Assembly (NCBI GenBank): GCA_965240325.2
Contig: OZ251233.1
Span: forward strand, 1,860,001 to 1,924,000
From: Rebecca billardiae RCC1528
Taxonomy: Eukaryota > Haptophyta
DNA: 64,000 bases
Direction of reading: 5' to 3'
Positions within the stretch are counted from its first letter, which is position 1; each line of letters begins with the position of its first letter. Below the pieces are notes generated by a model. The model was not told the DNA's origin. It made no database searches and was given only the letters and a program-made list of their open reading frames with translations. A program made the position numbers and the translations under genes. This document shows positions 54,979-64,000 of the stretch, piece by piece.

Positions 54979-55681
54979 GTGGGGTTATTGGCACAATAAC
55001 TGATTGTCTAAGAGGACGGTGGGAGCGCAATGCGCCGTATGGTATCAACACCTGCCTGCCAATCGGCCCGAGGCAGGCGGCCGAGCGCAAGTCCGGCTGC
55101 CATCTTGGCCACCCTCTTCTCGTGCCACGAGGGTCTTTCGAGCCTGCTCTGTGCTCGCGCACAACGGCCCAGAACTAGCTAACTCGTTGTGCTGCTCCTG
55201 AGCTTTGAGCGGGTTGGCATGGTGGCTCTGGACAGCCAATTGGTGGCCTGGATTCTTTCATCTGGCGCCGAGCCGACCGACGCGGCCCTGTGTCTCTCTC
55301 GCTCACGCAGCGGACGACGCCCTTCGTTTCGGAAGCGCCCACTGTCCTGATGGCTGCAGCTGTTCTGGGCCTGCATCTTTCAGGGCGCCCGCCTCTGCAC
55401 GATGGTGCCTCGTGCCTCGCTCTCGTGCGGCTTGGCGGCTCTCGAGCTGCATCTTCCAAGCTGGGATCCATCTCACACCGCGCGTCTGTCGGCGTCGAGC
55501 GGCCAGTCCTGCCGCGCGCTCGGCCTGAGCGGCTGCCGCTCGCACTTTGTTTCCGAGGAACAAAAATCCCTTATTCAATGTATAGAGTCTGGTATCTCGC
55601 AGCGTGGCTCCGCCCTGCCCGGCGTGTGCCTCGCCTCCTCGCTGCATCTGGATGGCGCAGGCGCTTCGAGGACGGCTAGAC
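54979..55681 (+). mobile_element. Constant-end element, copy 4 (703 bp)
   Basis: It starts GTGGGGTTATTGGCACAATA (hairpin GTTATTG-GCA-CAATAAC) and ends GAGGACGGCTAGAC, with short (AT)n tracts on both sides. Apart from roughly 40 bp at the start and 15-20 bp at the end, the interior is unrelated to copies 1-3 and has no convincing gene. Confidence 0.75.
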
Positions 55682-56800
55682 ATATATATATATATGGCGG
55701 GCCGTTTGTACAGTTTACTATGATTTAACGTGCGTGCACACTTGGTTAAGGCGTGATTGACGCCATCCAACACTGCACAAAGACACCGCCACAAAACAGA
55801 CCGGCGCAGGCAGGTGAGGGGCGCGTTGCCGCAAAGCTTTTCGTCAGAGCGCGTGGCAGCGTGAGTGAGGCGTGACACGCTCATCACGCGCAGCATCGGA
55901 ATCGCTTTTGATAGATCAGCACCGTATGCTGGGGGTATTCAGCAGAATTCATGATGGAATCGTCATGGATCGCTTTATTATGGCGCACGCCCCCCCCCCG
56001 AAAGGTCTGAGCGTGAGCGAAAGCCGGGGGGGGGGGCGGCGCACGTGCTCCGCAAAATCAAAAAGAGGATGCGCGCAGGATTTTGGGGATTTTTGTAGCA
56101 GATGTGACCGGACCCCTAGTGGACGCATTTCGCTGCCAATGATTGCGTTTGTAGTAGATGCTAATTTTAACGATAGTAACACTTAGGGGAATGCAGGGTG
56201 GAATAGCACATAACACCAGCCGTGTGTTCGAACATTCCGTCATAGTAAGATGCTTGAATTGTAAGAGCCTGAAACAGCTCGCCAACCATAGAAAAGAGAG
56301 ATTCGGTCGGCTTTTATGTCGCTTGAATAAGTAAAGTATTGCCGGCATCTGAAGTCATGAACCGTCGCTTCTCAGTGGCGGATATCATCAGGTTATGGCG
56401 CGATGTTCTAGGGCACGCGATCCGCATCGTTTCGCACGAACCCTCGCGGGCGACGAGATATATCATTGACGCGGGTAGCCCTTTAAGGCGTTCCCGTACC
56501 CGCGCGCGATTCATAACCGTACCTTTTCTGATTACTATAATTATCTCCCGTCGATTAATACTGCTCATCGCTACAAAAGGCGCTGCCACTGCCTTGGCCA
56601 CTGGCCACTGGCAAACTCGACGCGGGCTCGCGAACAGGCGGGCACTGCACGCGATCGTTCAATCCGACAAGACTCAGCGCCGGTGCGCGCAGATCTGCGG
56701 CGGGTCCCAACGGCCGTCGGCATCGCATTCGTGCCTCGTTCACCCCGCGCGCCCCGCCCTGCCATGCCTCTTCGGCCCAGTGCGTTTTCCAACCGAGCAC
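55682..56800. other. Intergenic, no gene recognised
   Basis: About 1.1 kb of lower-GC sequence with homopolymers (C10 near 55990, G10 near 56025) and no convincing open frame. 56704-56760 is similar to 29519-29578, so a dispersed repeat fragment lies here. Confidence 0.5.
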
Positions 56801-57432
56801 GTCGTCACTCGGTCGCACGAACGCGGCCGTTGTCGACCGGCTCGTAGCTGACCATTCGCGCGCCCGCGCGCGCCAGCACGCCGCACGCCGCGCAGCTGAG
56901 GCTCTCGGCATGTTCAGAAGTCGCTCGCCCAACCCTCACCGCTCACGCTCGCGCCGTCCATGACCATGGCCGAGCTGTGATGGCTGAGCCGCGTGCGGCG
57001 TGCTGACGGCTGCGCATGGCGGCGCGGCAAGCATTTGGCGCGCGAGCCGCGCGCTGACCGTGAGGAGGGGCTCTGGCGCTCACTCGACGGATGCCTGACC
57101 GTGCCTGACACGAGAGCCGTCGTCACTCGGTCGCACGAACGCGGCCGTTGTCGACCGGCTCGTAGCTGACCATTCGCGCGCCCGCGCGCGCCACGCCGCA
57201 CGCCGCGCAGCTGAGGCTCTCGGCATGTTCAGAAGTCGCTCGCCCAACCCTCACCGCTCACGCTCGCGCCGTCCATGACCATGGCCGAGCTGTGATGGCT
57301 GAGCCGCGTGCGGCGTGCTGACGGCTGCGCATGGCGGCGCGGCAAGCATTTGGCGCGCGAGCCGCGCGCTGACCGTGAGGAGGGGCTCTGGCGCTCACTC
57401 GACGGATGCCTGACCGTGCCTGACACGAGAGC
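56801..57432. repeat. 317-bp direct tandem duplication
   Basis: 56801-57117 and 57118-57432 are virtually identical; both begin GTCGTCACTCGGTCGCACGA and end CTGACACGAGAGCC. The visible difference is a small deletion in the second copy (CCAGCACGCC versus CCACGCC). Open frames within are short. Confidence 0.92.
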
Positions 57433-57628
57433 CACAGGCTTAGATCTGCGAGCGGCGAGCCCGCGATGATGGCGAGTTGGCATATGCTACGGGCGACGCC
57501 GTGCTCCCCTCTCGCCCGTGCTCGCAGTAGTCCTCGCGCTCCGGGCCGTCGGCCGACAGCACCCGCGGCGGCACCGACGCGCACAGCCATGCAGCGGCCC
57601 TCGCACCGAGTGCATCGACGCGGCGGCG

Positions 57629-58001
57629 AGCCTGACAGACAAAGGCGTGCAAGGAGCGGCTACTGCGGCTGCGGGAGGTCGTAGATAGACAGGCTCGAGC
57701 CGCGGCTGCTCGCGACGCTCTTCCCCGCAGCGAGCTCGTCCGACGCTGCGCCGATCCCGCCGAGCGCGCGAGGCTGTGCGAGGCTGAGACGGGCGAGCTG
57801 CCGAGCGCGATCTCCGCGCTGCGCGCGGCCACAGACAACAGGGCTGCCCGATGCGCACCGGGCGGAGGCGCTGCGGCTGCTGCGCGTCGAGTTCGACAGG
57901 CGGCGCAGCCCCCCGAGGCCCGGGCCGTCGACCGCGTCGATTACTCGCGCCCGCGCCTCCTGCACGGCGACGCGCCGGGCGCGCGCATCGTCATTCGGTG
58001 A
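57629..58001 (+). pseudogene. Possible exon or gene remnant
   Basis: After an acceptor-like CTGACAG, a frame stays open for about 124 codons to TGA at 57999, with a hydrophilic helical product (ACKERLLRLREVVDRQARAA). The same frame upstream carries a stop immediately before, and no donor-side exon is identified. It may be the last exon of an unrecognised gene, a decayed gene, or chance in GC-rich DNA. Confidence 0.25.
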
Positions 58002-58084
58002 AGAACGCGACGACTATTGCATACCAGTAGGGCCGTGCGCCCTCAACTTCGTTGTTTACTACCCGAAGATCGGCGTAGCCGATC

Positions 58085-58121
58085 ATATATATATATATAT
58101 GTACTATATATATATATATTA
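58085..58121. repeat. (TA)n tract
   Basis: Two short AT-repeat runs separated by GTAC, in the spacer downstream of the SET/MYND gene. The rest of 58002-58412 shows no feature. Confidence 0.9.
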
Positions 58122-58412
58122 TTCGCGCCCTCGTCTCAGGCCCTCGAGGACGTCGAGCACGCGGAGCGGCGGAGCCACGATGACGAAGCCGAGCGCGCGT
58201 GTCGTCGTTTTCGGTACTATATTACTAACTACTAAGTCCGACGCACGCCGATTGATGACGACATGAGTATACCGATCTACATGCACCGAGAGCCGCCGTA
58301 ATAAGCCTAAGGCGTATCAGTCGGCCTTGTAACATTGTCAGGCACTACAGTAAGTCTAACTACTTCATCATCATCATTCAGCATCAGCAAGCTAGCTGTG
58401 CATTACGTCAGC

Positions 58413-60377
58413 TCACGGCTGCACGGGCAGTGCGGCGGGCTGCAGCTGCGTGAGGCGTGCGCGTAATGCCGCGACGAACCGATGGTCGGTGCCGAGGACT
58501 GCGCCGTACGCATCGACGGCGTGCCGCAGCGCCACGCGTGCGTCCGCCGTGTCGCCATCTGCGTCCAGCCATCCGTCGCCGACCTCGTCGCTGCCAACCT
58601 CGAGCGTCGGCTGCTCACGCCGGCCGCCGGCGGGTGCGGCGCGCGCAGCAGGCGCAGCAGGCGCAGCGGGCGGCGCAGGCTGCGAGCGCCGCCTTTTGCT
58701 GGGCCGTGCGTCCGCGCCCTCGGCAGGTGCGCTTGGCGGCGTGCCCGCCTGGGCGTCCGTGGCAGCGCGCAGCACGCCGGCTCGGCCGTCGGCGGCGCCG
58801 CCCACCGTGCCGGCCAGCGGCTCTGACAGGAGCGCCTCCGCCAGAAGCAGCCGTGCGCCGGCGAGCGCAGCGCCGTAGCAGCCCAGCGCATCGCTGCGTG
58901 CGCGCGCGCTCGGTGCGTGCGCCAAGCCTGGCGCGTAGCATCGGATGAGGGCGCGCGCGCTCTCGCGCACGCACGCCCAGTCGCGCCGCTCCCGCGCGCA
59001 CATGGCCGCGTGCAGCCTGGCCCTGCGCACGAGCGCGTGCCTCGGGTGCAGCGCCGAGCGCACGCGCGCTAGCAGTGCGCTCCACTGCGCGCCGGCACCC
59101 TCCCAGTCGCGCGCGCGCATCCGCTCGGCAGCGGCCGCCTCGAGCGCGCCCAGCTCGATGGCGGTGGGAGCGCTCACGGCACACGGCTCGGCTGGCGCCC
59201 TCGGCGGACCACGCCCACGCGACGCGCCCCCCGTCGCCTCGCCGCCGGCCGTGCCGCAGCGCACGCACCGCCACCCGCGCGTGCTCAGCTCAGCCGCGGC
59301 GGCGCGCTCGGCCGCGCCGGCACAGAGGAGCTCGCCGCCGCAGCGCGGGCGCGCGCACAGCCGCGCCTCCAGCGCCGCGTCCGCGGGCGGCGGGGCCGTG
59401 CAGCGCGCGCAGGCGCAGTCGAAGCGGAACGCGCGGCGCAGCTGCGCCCGCCGCTCGGCCGCCGGCAGGTACGTATCGGTGTACGAGATTGTGATCTCGT
59501 CGCCCGCGGCCACGGCGCGCACGGTGCGCGCGCACACGCAGCCGCCATCCTCGTGCACGTGCGCGTTGGGCGCGCACGCGTGGTTGAGCGCGGAGAGCGC
59601 CGGCACGATGGCCAGCCCGAGCTCGCGCTCGTAGCACGCCGCGTCCACGAGCTCGTGGCAGTTGAGGAACAGCCGCCCGAGCAGCGCCGTCGAGGCGTCG
59701 TGCCCCGCGCGCGCGTCCGAGTCGAGCACAAAGCGCGCCTGCTGCGAGAGCGCCAGCAGTGCCTGCCGGAGGGAGAGGCCGAGCTCGTGCCACGCGCTGG
59801 CGGTCCGCGCGGGTGGCGCGGGGGCTGAGCTGTGCGCGCCGTCGGCCTCCGCCTCCTCCTCCTCCTCCCCTGAGCCATCATCTGAGTCCTCATCCGAGTC
59901 ATCGTCTGAGATGTCGTCGAGACCGACGAGCTCAGAGAGCGCGCTGTAGCCGTCCCAGCGCGCGTCGCGGGGCCACCACTGCCCTGCGCTCTCCGGCCGC
60001 TCGCCACCATCCCGCCTGAGCAGGAGGAGGCGCAGCAGCAGCCTGAGCGCGCGCGTGTCTCCGCACAGCTGCAGCCCGCCCTCGCGCAGCCGCGCGAGCG
60101 AGGCGCACTCGACCTCGTGGACGCGCCGACGGGTGGGGTCGGCGGCGCATGCGGCGCAGAGCCCGCCAAAGCCGCAGCGCTCGCACGGCGCCGCGCGCGG
60201 CAGTGGCTGCAAGCACGTGGAGCAGCGCTCGCCGAGGCGCGCGTCGTCGACCACGAACGCGGTCGGCGCTGCCTTGAGGAGCAGAGTGCCCGCAGGTATG
60301 GCCACCGTCGCGACGGTGCCGCGGCCCCGGCCGGGGAGGTCCTGGACGGCCGTGCGATCCCCCAGCGTCGACCACAT
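58413..60377 (-). CDS. SET/MYND-domain (SMYD-like) lysine methyltransferase
   Basis: Single exon, 654 aa. The SET domain is split as in SMYD proteins: an N-terminal part (GRGTVATVAIPAGTLLL), a MYND-like zinc cluster at residues ~52-91 (CSTC...CERC...CAAC...H...C), then the SET core with LNHACAPNA (the NHSCxPN SAM/catalytic motif, near 270), GDEITISYTDTY, and the post-SET CACARC. An Asp/Glu/Ser-rich insert lies at about 164-193. The C-terminal ~300 residues include helical repeats resembling the SMYD TPR-like tail and a disordered Ala/Pro stretch. Family role: methylation of histone or non-histone lysines. Divergent from the SNARE gene. Confidence 0.85.
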   Translation of the reverse strand: MWSTLGDRTAVQDLPGRGRGTVATVAIPAGTLLLKAAPTAFVVDDARLGERCSTCLQPLPRAAPCERCGFGGLCAACAADPTRRRVHEVECASLARLREGGLQLCGDTRALRLLLRLLLLRRDGGERPESAGQWWPRDARWDGYSALSELVGLDDISDDDSDEDSDDGSGEEEEEAEADGAHSSAPAPPARTASAWHELGLSLRQALLALSQQARFVLDSDARAGHDASTALLGRLFLNCHELVDAACYERELGLAIVPALSALNHACAPNAHVHEDGGCVCARTVRAVAAGDEITISYTDTYLPAAERRAQLRRAFRFDCACARCTAPPPADAALEARLCARPRCGGELLCAGAAERAAAAELSTRGWRCVRCGTAGGEATGGASRGRGPPRAPAEPCAVSAPTAIELGALEAAAAERMRARDWEGAGAQWSALLARVRSALHPRHALVRRARLHAAMCARERRDWACVRESARALIRCYAPGLAHAPSARARSDALGCYGAALAGARLLLAEALLSEPLAGTVGGAADGRAGVLRAATDAQAGTPPSAPAEGADARPSKRRRSQPAPPAAPAAPAARAAPAGGRREQPTLEVGSDEVGDGWLDADGDTADARVALRHAVDAYGAVLGTDHRFVAALRARLTQLQPAALPVQP

Positions 60378-60710
60378 CGTGTGTGCGGCGATGATGCCCT
60401 TCCTCGTTGCTTGACGTCCTCAAGCTCGTCAGAAGGCGCGCGCGGCAGCCATCGTCCGCCGGGGGGTGGGCACTCAAGGCGGGGAGTGGGGACGGAAAGT
60501 CGCGAAAAGTTCCGAGCTGAACCGTACATACCATACAGTGCGACGACAGGAGGCGGACCACCGCGCATGCCCGCTGGTGAGCAGCTGGCGGCGGGCGCGC
60601 GCCGTCCAAGCGCCCCTCCGCGCGGGGGTCGACGCTCATGCAGGCCCCGCACGCGCCATCGCCCCGCAGGGCGCACGCAACGCCTCATCGACCCAGCCGC
60701 CCCCGCCGCC
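60378..60710. promoter_or_regulatory. Shared divergent spacer, SET/MYND and SNARE genes
   Basis: These 333 bp separate opposed start codons. No TATA element is evident. Confidence 0.4.
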
Positions 60711-61680
60711 ATGACGGAGGAGATCATGTACTGCGACGAGGAGCTCACGGAGCTGCACGCCGAGATCCAGAGGGGCATCGAGGCGCTCTCGCGCCTCTCG
60801 GGCGACGCGAGGCAAGACGTACGGCTGCGAATGTCCCGCGCCCACGCGCCCACGCGGCCGCGCCCTGGGCGGCACCGTCGCCGCGCCGGGCTGACCCACA
60901 CCGACCCGCCTCCTCGCGTGCGCGTGCGCGGCCCGCCACTCTGCAGCGCATCCAGCAGCTGAACGTGCGAATGCAGAGGGCAAAGCAGGTACTACACAGC
61001 TTTAAGGTGGAGATGCGAGAACTGTCGCCCGAGGAGGCTGGCACCTACGACGCGGTGCGTGCGCACCAAGCGCACCGCAGTGCGCGCGCGCTCGTGCGCC
61101 TCGCCGCGTCGGCTGCTCACGGCACGGCGTGCGCGCGCCCGCGCCCGCGCGTGTGCTGCCGCCGGCCGAAGCGCAGAAGTGCAAGCAGCACCTGGCGAAC
61201 CTGCAGCAGCTGAACACGGACTTGCAATGGGCAAAGAACGAGAGCGACCGGGCCGAGCTTCTCGGCGGCCCGTCCGGCGAGGGCGGCGTGGACGGCATGA
61301 CAGCACAGCAGGTGATCGCCAAGGCTGCGAGCGTGCAGGAGTCGTCGCTCGCGTCGACAGGGCGCTCGATGCGGATGATCGAGCAGTCGCGCGAGGTTGG
61401 GACGGCGGCGGCGCAAAAGCTAAAGGTGCAGACGGAGCAGATGAAGAACGTCGACGCAGACATCATGCGCGTCGAGTCCAATCTGAAGCGCGCCGACCTC
61501 CTTGTGCGCGTGTTCCTGCGACGAATGGCGACGGACAAGTTCATCATGATCTTCCTGTTTCTCATCGTCGTCGGCATCCTCACCATCATCATCTACAAGG
61601 CGATCAATCCGGAGGGCGCCGAGAAGGACGGGTTCAACGTCCCTGACGAGGTCACGCCGCCGGTCAACTACAAGTTGTGA
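60711..61680 (+). CDS. NPSN-type Qb-SNARE, 3 exons
   Basis: Exons 60711-60818, 60947-61054 and 61177-61680, all phase 0, give 239 aa; exons 1 and 2 are each exactly 36 codons. The N-terminus forms a helical domain (DEELTELHAEIQRGIEALSR; LNVRMQRAKQVLHSFKVEMR). A SNARE heptad region follows with a central Gln in LKVQTEQM, then a C-terminal membrane anchor (FIMIFLFLIVVGILTIIIY). The tail after it (KAINPEGAEK) resembles the KIVNPN tail of plant NPSN11-13. NPSN proteins are Qb-SNAREs that pair with Qa, Qc and R partners in post-Golgi and cell-plate or plasma-membrane fusion. They are found in plants and many protists but not animals or fungi. Confidence 0.88.
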
Positions 61681-62642
61681 CTCACCTGCGAGCAGTCACC
61701 GCACTGCCCGGTCGGCACGGCGGATGTGCCGCGCATGCTGCAGCAGCGGTGGCTCCTAAAAGGGCGCAGTCAATCCGAGCCAGTCGATTCTGCATCATTG
61801 TGCACAGCTGCTGAATGCGCTGCTGATGATGACGCCGCCGACTGTATTGTCAAAGCCTGCGACTGAGTATATTGACAAGTGATGCGACCACGGAGTACGC
61901 GCCCGCGACGCCGGCGCCGGGGCTATACTCACTTAGTCACTTTACACTTACTGGCGCGGCCGCCGCGCGGCGGACCCCGGAGCGCGCCGCCAGAGGCAGA
62001 GTCTTTATATATAGTCTAAGGCTAAGAGCTATATACTGCTATAGCAGTGATTTGTGGCGGCCCCGCGGGCGGGGCCCATTGAATCGGCATTGCTGAGCCG
62101 CTGAGGCAACTAGTGCGCACGGCGCATGCGCAGATGACTCGGTCGGACCGCGACTGAGCCGAGTAGTGCATCGGCTACTGATGGATGATTGCTGACGATG
62201 CAGCAGGCGCAGCATGCGCCGGACTGAGTGCTGTAATCCGCCAAGTTGAAGTGCTGACAATGTATGACTGACCGGAGTCCGGAATTAATCGGGTGCCCCG
62301 AAATATATATGCCGCCCCGCCGGGATGTCAATGATCATCAACTTATCAATACTATATACATATGAATGACGATGCGCCGTAAATGCGTCGGACGCGCGCG
62401 GCAGTTCGCGCTGACTGATGATGCTATAGCTGCGCGTACGGATCGAATAAGTAACGACACGTAAACCGTTGCCAGGTCCTATTATTATAATACTAACGAG
62501 CCGCGCAGGCGGCTGCCAGCGCGTCCGCAGCGGCGGGCCGCATGAGTGCCAGCAGCCAGCCAAGCGGCGCCACCCGCTACGCGGAGTCGCTACACGGTGC
62601 CGCCAAGTGCTTCGCGGGAGAGTTCCAGGACATCACATGAAC
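61681..62642. other. Intergenic, convergent 3' ends
   Basis: About 960 bp of AT-richer sequence between the SNARE stop and the TAF13 stop. No gene, RNA or clear repeat is recognised. Confidence 0.55.
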
Positions 62643-63266
62643 TCACATGAAGCCCTCGCCATACTCGTCGCCCGAGTGCAGCAGCTCCTCCGCCTCCGCA
62701 GCCGGGTCGACGCGCTCCTCGGCGCCTGCGAAGGGGTCTGCTGCTCCCGCCTCCATGTCGTCCGCGTACGGCTCCAGCGCATCCGGGCCCGAAGCGTCTG
62801 GCGGTAGAGCTGGCCTCTTCGCCTCCTCGATCTCCTTCTTGAGGAGCAGCAGCTCCTTTGCCCGGCCCCAGTGCTTGGCGTCCTTGCGGACGGCATAAAG
62901 CACGTCTTGCACGCGCAGCTTGCCCGGCCGAGTCGCAGCCTCTGCGCTGCGCTGCAGCACGTCGGCGACGAACTCGATCGTCGCGGCCTCGACGATATCC
63001 ACCGTCTTCGGCTCCGGATCGACATCCCCGCCGAAGCCGTACATCATGTCGCCCACTGAGGCGCGCGCGAGCGTTTGGGGCAGTCGCGGGTGGCGTGAGA
63101 TGTGCGCGGGTGGCGTGAGATGTGCGCGGCGATCATGGCGACGGGATCGCGGCGTGCGCGTACGCTCTGATGAGAAGAAGCGTTCTCGCCGCTTCTGGCC
63201 GACCTGCGGCTCGCAGGCATCGGATGTGCCGGCTGCCCCTTTCTCGGGTGTGTGGGCGTCAGTCAT
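62643..63266 (-). CDS. TAF13: TFIID subunit 13 (TAF13), 2 exons
   Basis: Exons 63266-63164 and 63055-62643 are joined by a 108-nt GT-AG intron (phase 1), giving 171 aa. The splice rebuilds the diagnostic run FFSSELGDMMYGFGGD (compare FSKELRCMMYGFGDD of known TAF13), followed by the histone-fold segments VDIVEAATIEFVADVLQ and KLRVQDVLYAVRKDAKHWGR. TAF13 pairs with TAF11 through its histone fold and is part of the TFIID complex that recruits RNA polymerase II. The acidic C-terminal ~60 residues (Asp/Glu/Pro/Ala) extend beyond the usual length. The intron contains a ~20-bp direct duplication. Divergent from the JmjC gene, 89 bp apart. Confidence 0.92.
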   Translation of the reverse strand: MTDAHTPEKGAAGTSDACEPQVGQKRRERFFSSERTRTPRSRRHDRRAHLTPPAHISRHPRLPQTLARASVGDMMYGFGGDVDPEPKTVDIVEAATIEFVADVLQRSAEAATRPGKLRVQDVLYAVRKDAKHWGRAKELLLLKKEIEEAKRPALPPDASGPDALEPYADDMEAGAADPFAGAEERVDPAAEAEELLHSGDEYGEGFM

Positions 63267-63355
63267 CCTCGCGCCGCGGGCGCCGCCATCGATGGCGGGG
63301 TCGCGAGACGAGCTCAAAGCGCGCGCTGTCGAGTCGCTGACCAACGAAGAGGACG
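63267..63355. promoter_or_regulatory. 89-bp divergent spacer, TAF13 / JmjC genes
   Basis: Only 89 bp lie between the two start codons, so the promoters and 5' UTRs must overlap or extend into the coding sequence. Confidence 0.5.
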
Positions 63356-64000
63356 ATGGCGGAGGACGACGACGACGCGCCCCTCGGCTTTGAGGACATC
63401 CTGCGACTGCCTCCCCGGGAGTTCGTGGAGCGCGCCTGGGGGCATTGTGCGCATGCCGCCGCACTCTCGCCGAGCGCACTCGCGCGCTTGCGCGCTGGCT
63501 TCGCGGACGGCGACGTTCGGCAGCTGCTGGAGAGCTGCCGCACCGCAGACAACGCGCCGTACGCGAGCGACGACATGGACGCGATGGTGCACGACGTGGA
63601 GAGCGGGCGGACGCTCGATCTGCCGTACTGCTTCTCCGACGGAGCGCGCGAGCTCGAGGCGGCGTTCCTTCTCGCCCTGCGCTCTGCCGTCCACGGGAGT
63701 GCGCTGTGCGATCTCGAGATCGGGTGCTACATCTCTCGCGCACCGCGCGGATCGGTGGCCGAGTGGCACCGCGACGAGAACCACAACGTCACCATCCAGC
63801 TCTTCGGCACGAAGGACTGGCACGTGCTCCCTGCCGACGACCCGCGCGCCGAGGGCTCGTGCGGCATGTTCGATGCGCCACGCTCGCGCGCCGAGCAGCT
63901 CGGGCGCGACCCGCCTGCCGCGGGCACGGCGGGCGGGCGCGCGGGCGGTGCGGTCGCGTGCCACTCCCTCGCGCCGGGCTCGGTGCTTTACCTGCCGCCC
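63356..64000 (+). CDS. JmjC/cupin-type 2-oxoglutarate oxygenase, 5' part
   Basis: The frame starts at ATG 63356 (a stop lies five codons upstream) and is open to the window end, 215 codons seen. After an acidic N-terminus and a helical region comes the cupin core: GCYISRAPRGSVAEWHRDEN supplies the H-x-D iron ligands, and IQLFGTKDWHVLP gives the QxxGxKxW strand that contacts 2-oxoglutarate in NO66/MINA and ROXA-like hydroxylases. CHSLAPGSVLYLPP fits the next strand. The distal His ligand is expected just beyond the window. It is probably a ribosomal-protein or histone hydroxylase/demethylase. The sequence is truncated by the window edge, not broken. Confidence 0.82.
   Translation, partial: MAEDDDDAPLGFEDILRLPPREFVERAWGHCAHAAALSPSALARLRAGFADGDVRQLLESCRTADNAPYASDDMDAMVHDVESGRTLDLPYCFSDGARELEAAFLLALRSAVHGSALCDLEIGCYISRAPRGSVAEWHRDENHNVTIQLFGTKDWHVLPADDPRAEGSCGMFDAPRSRAEQLGRDPPAAGTAGGRAGGAVACHSLAPGSVLYLPP

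Noticed and set aside
57466-57838. Overlapping short frames on both strands downstream of the 317-bp duplication
   Set aside because: None has domain features and all are of GC-rich chance type. Only a low-confidence possible exon at 57629-58001 was kept.

Overview
The window looks like nuclear DNA of a GC-rich unicellular eukaryote, most likely a marine alga (haptophyte- or pelagophyte-like; this placement is inference). The grounds are GT-AG introns of about 90-245 nt with GTGCGT/GTGAG donors and CGCAG acceptors, strong GC bias in coding DNA, AT-rich spacers with (TA)n tracts, a giant proline-rich (SPPP) surface protein, polycystin-like GPS proteins, a plant/protist-type NPSN SNARE and a TFIID subunit. 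No bacterial, organellar or viral gene order is visible.

Layout. 0-10.6 kb holds five genes: a membrane-anchored Sec14/CRAL-TRIO protein (-), an FkbM methyltransferase (+), a chromodomain protein (-), a guanylate-binding-protein-type large GTPase (+) and a DUF5690/MFS-like membrane protein (+). 11.6-28.5 kb is one giant gene: RCC1-like repeats, about 2,070 residues of SPPP repeat, IPT/TIG, PKD/REJ-like region, GPS cleavage site and polycystin-like membrane segments. A 100-N gap interrupts it and appears to be artefactual. 28.5-31.9 kb is non-coding with small tandem repeats.

31.9-42.1 kb is a nested mobile-element complex. A gag-only retroelement (minus strand, 102-bp identical terminal direct repeats) is split by a 7.34-kb foldback-type DNA element. 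The foldback element has about 580-bp inverted termini, a 7-bp target duplication, and inverted arms filled with about 20 copies of a 214-bp tandem unit. Conceptual removal of the inner element and one target-site copy restores one continuous gag frame. 42.4-44.4 kb and 55.0-55.7 kb hold four elements that share ends but carry different interiors, all beside (TA)n.

44.7-64 kb returns to genes: an MHS/MFS transporter (-), a second polycystin/GPS protein (-), a tubulin-tyrosine-ligase-like enzyme (-), an unrecognised 277-aa protein (-), a 317-bp tandem duplication, a SET/MYND protein (-), an NPSN-type Qb-SNARE (+), TAF13 (-), and the start of a JmjC/cupin oxygenase (+) cut by the window end.

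Four head-to-head gene pairs share short spacers (89-333 bp), so bidirectional promoters look common here. The two GPS/polycystin-like proteins are the clearest functional theme: large secreted-then-membrane surface proteins with proline-rich stalks. The other genes are unrelated housekeeping, signalling or transport functions.
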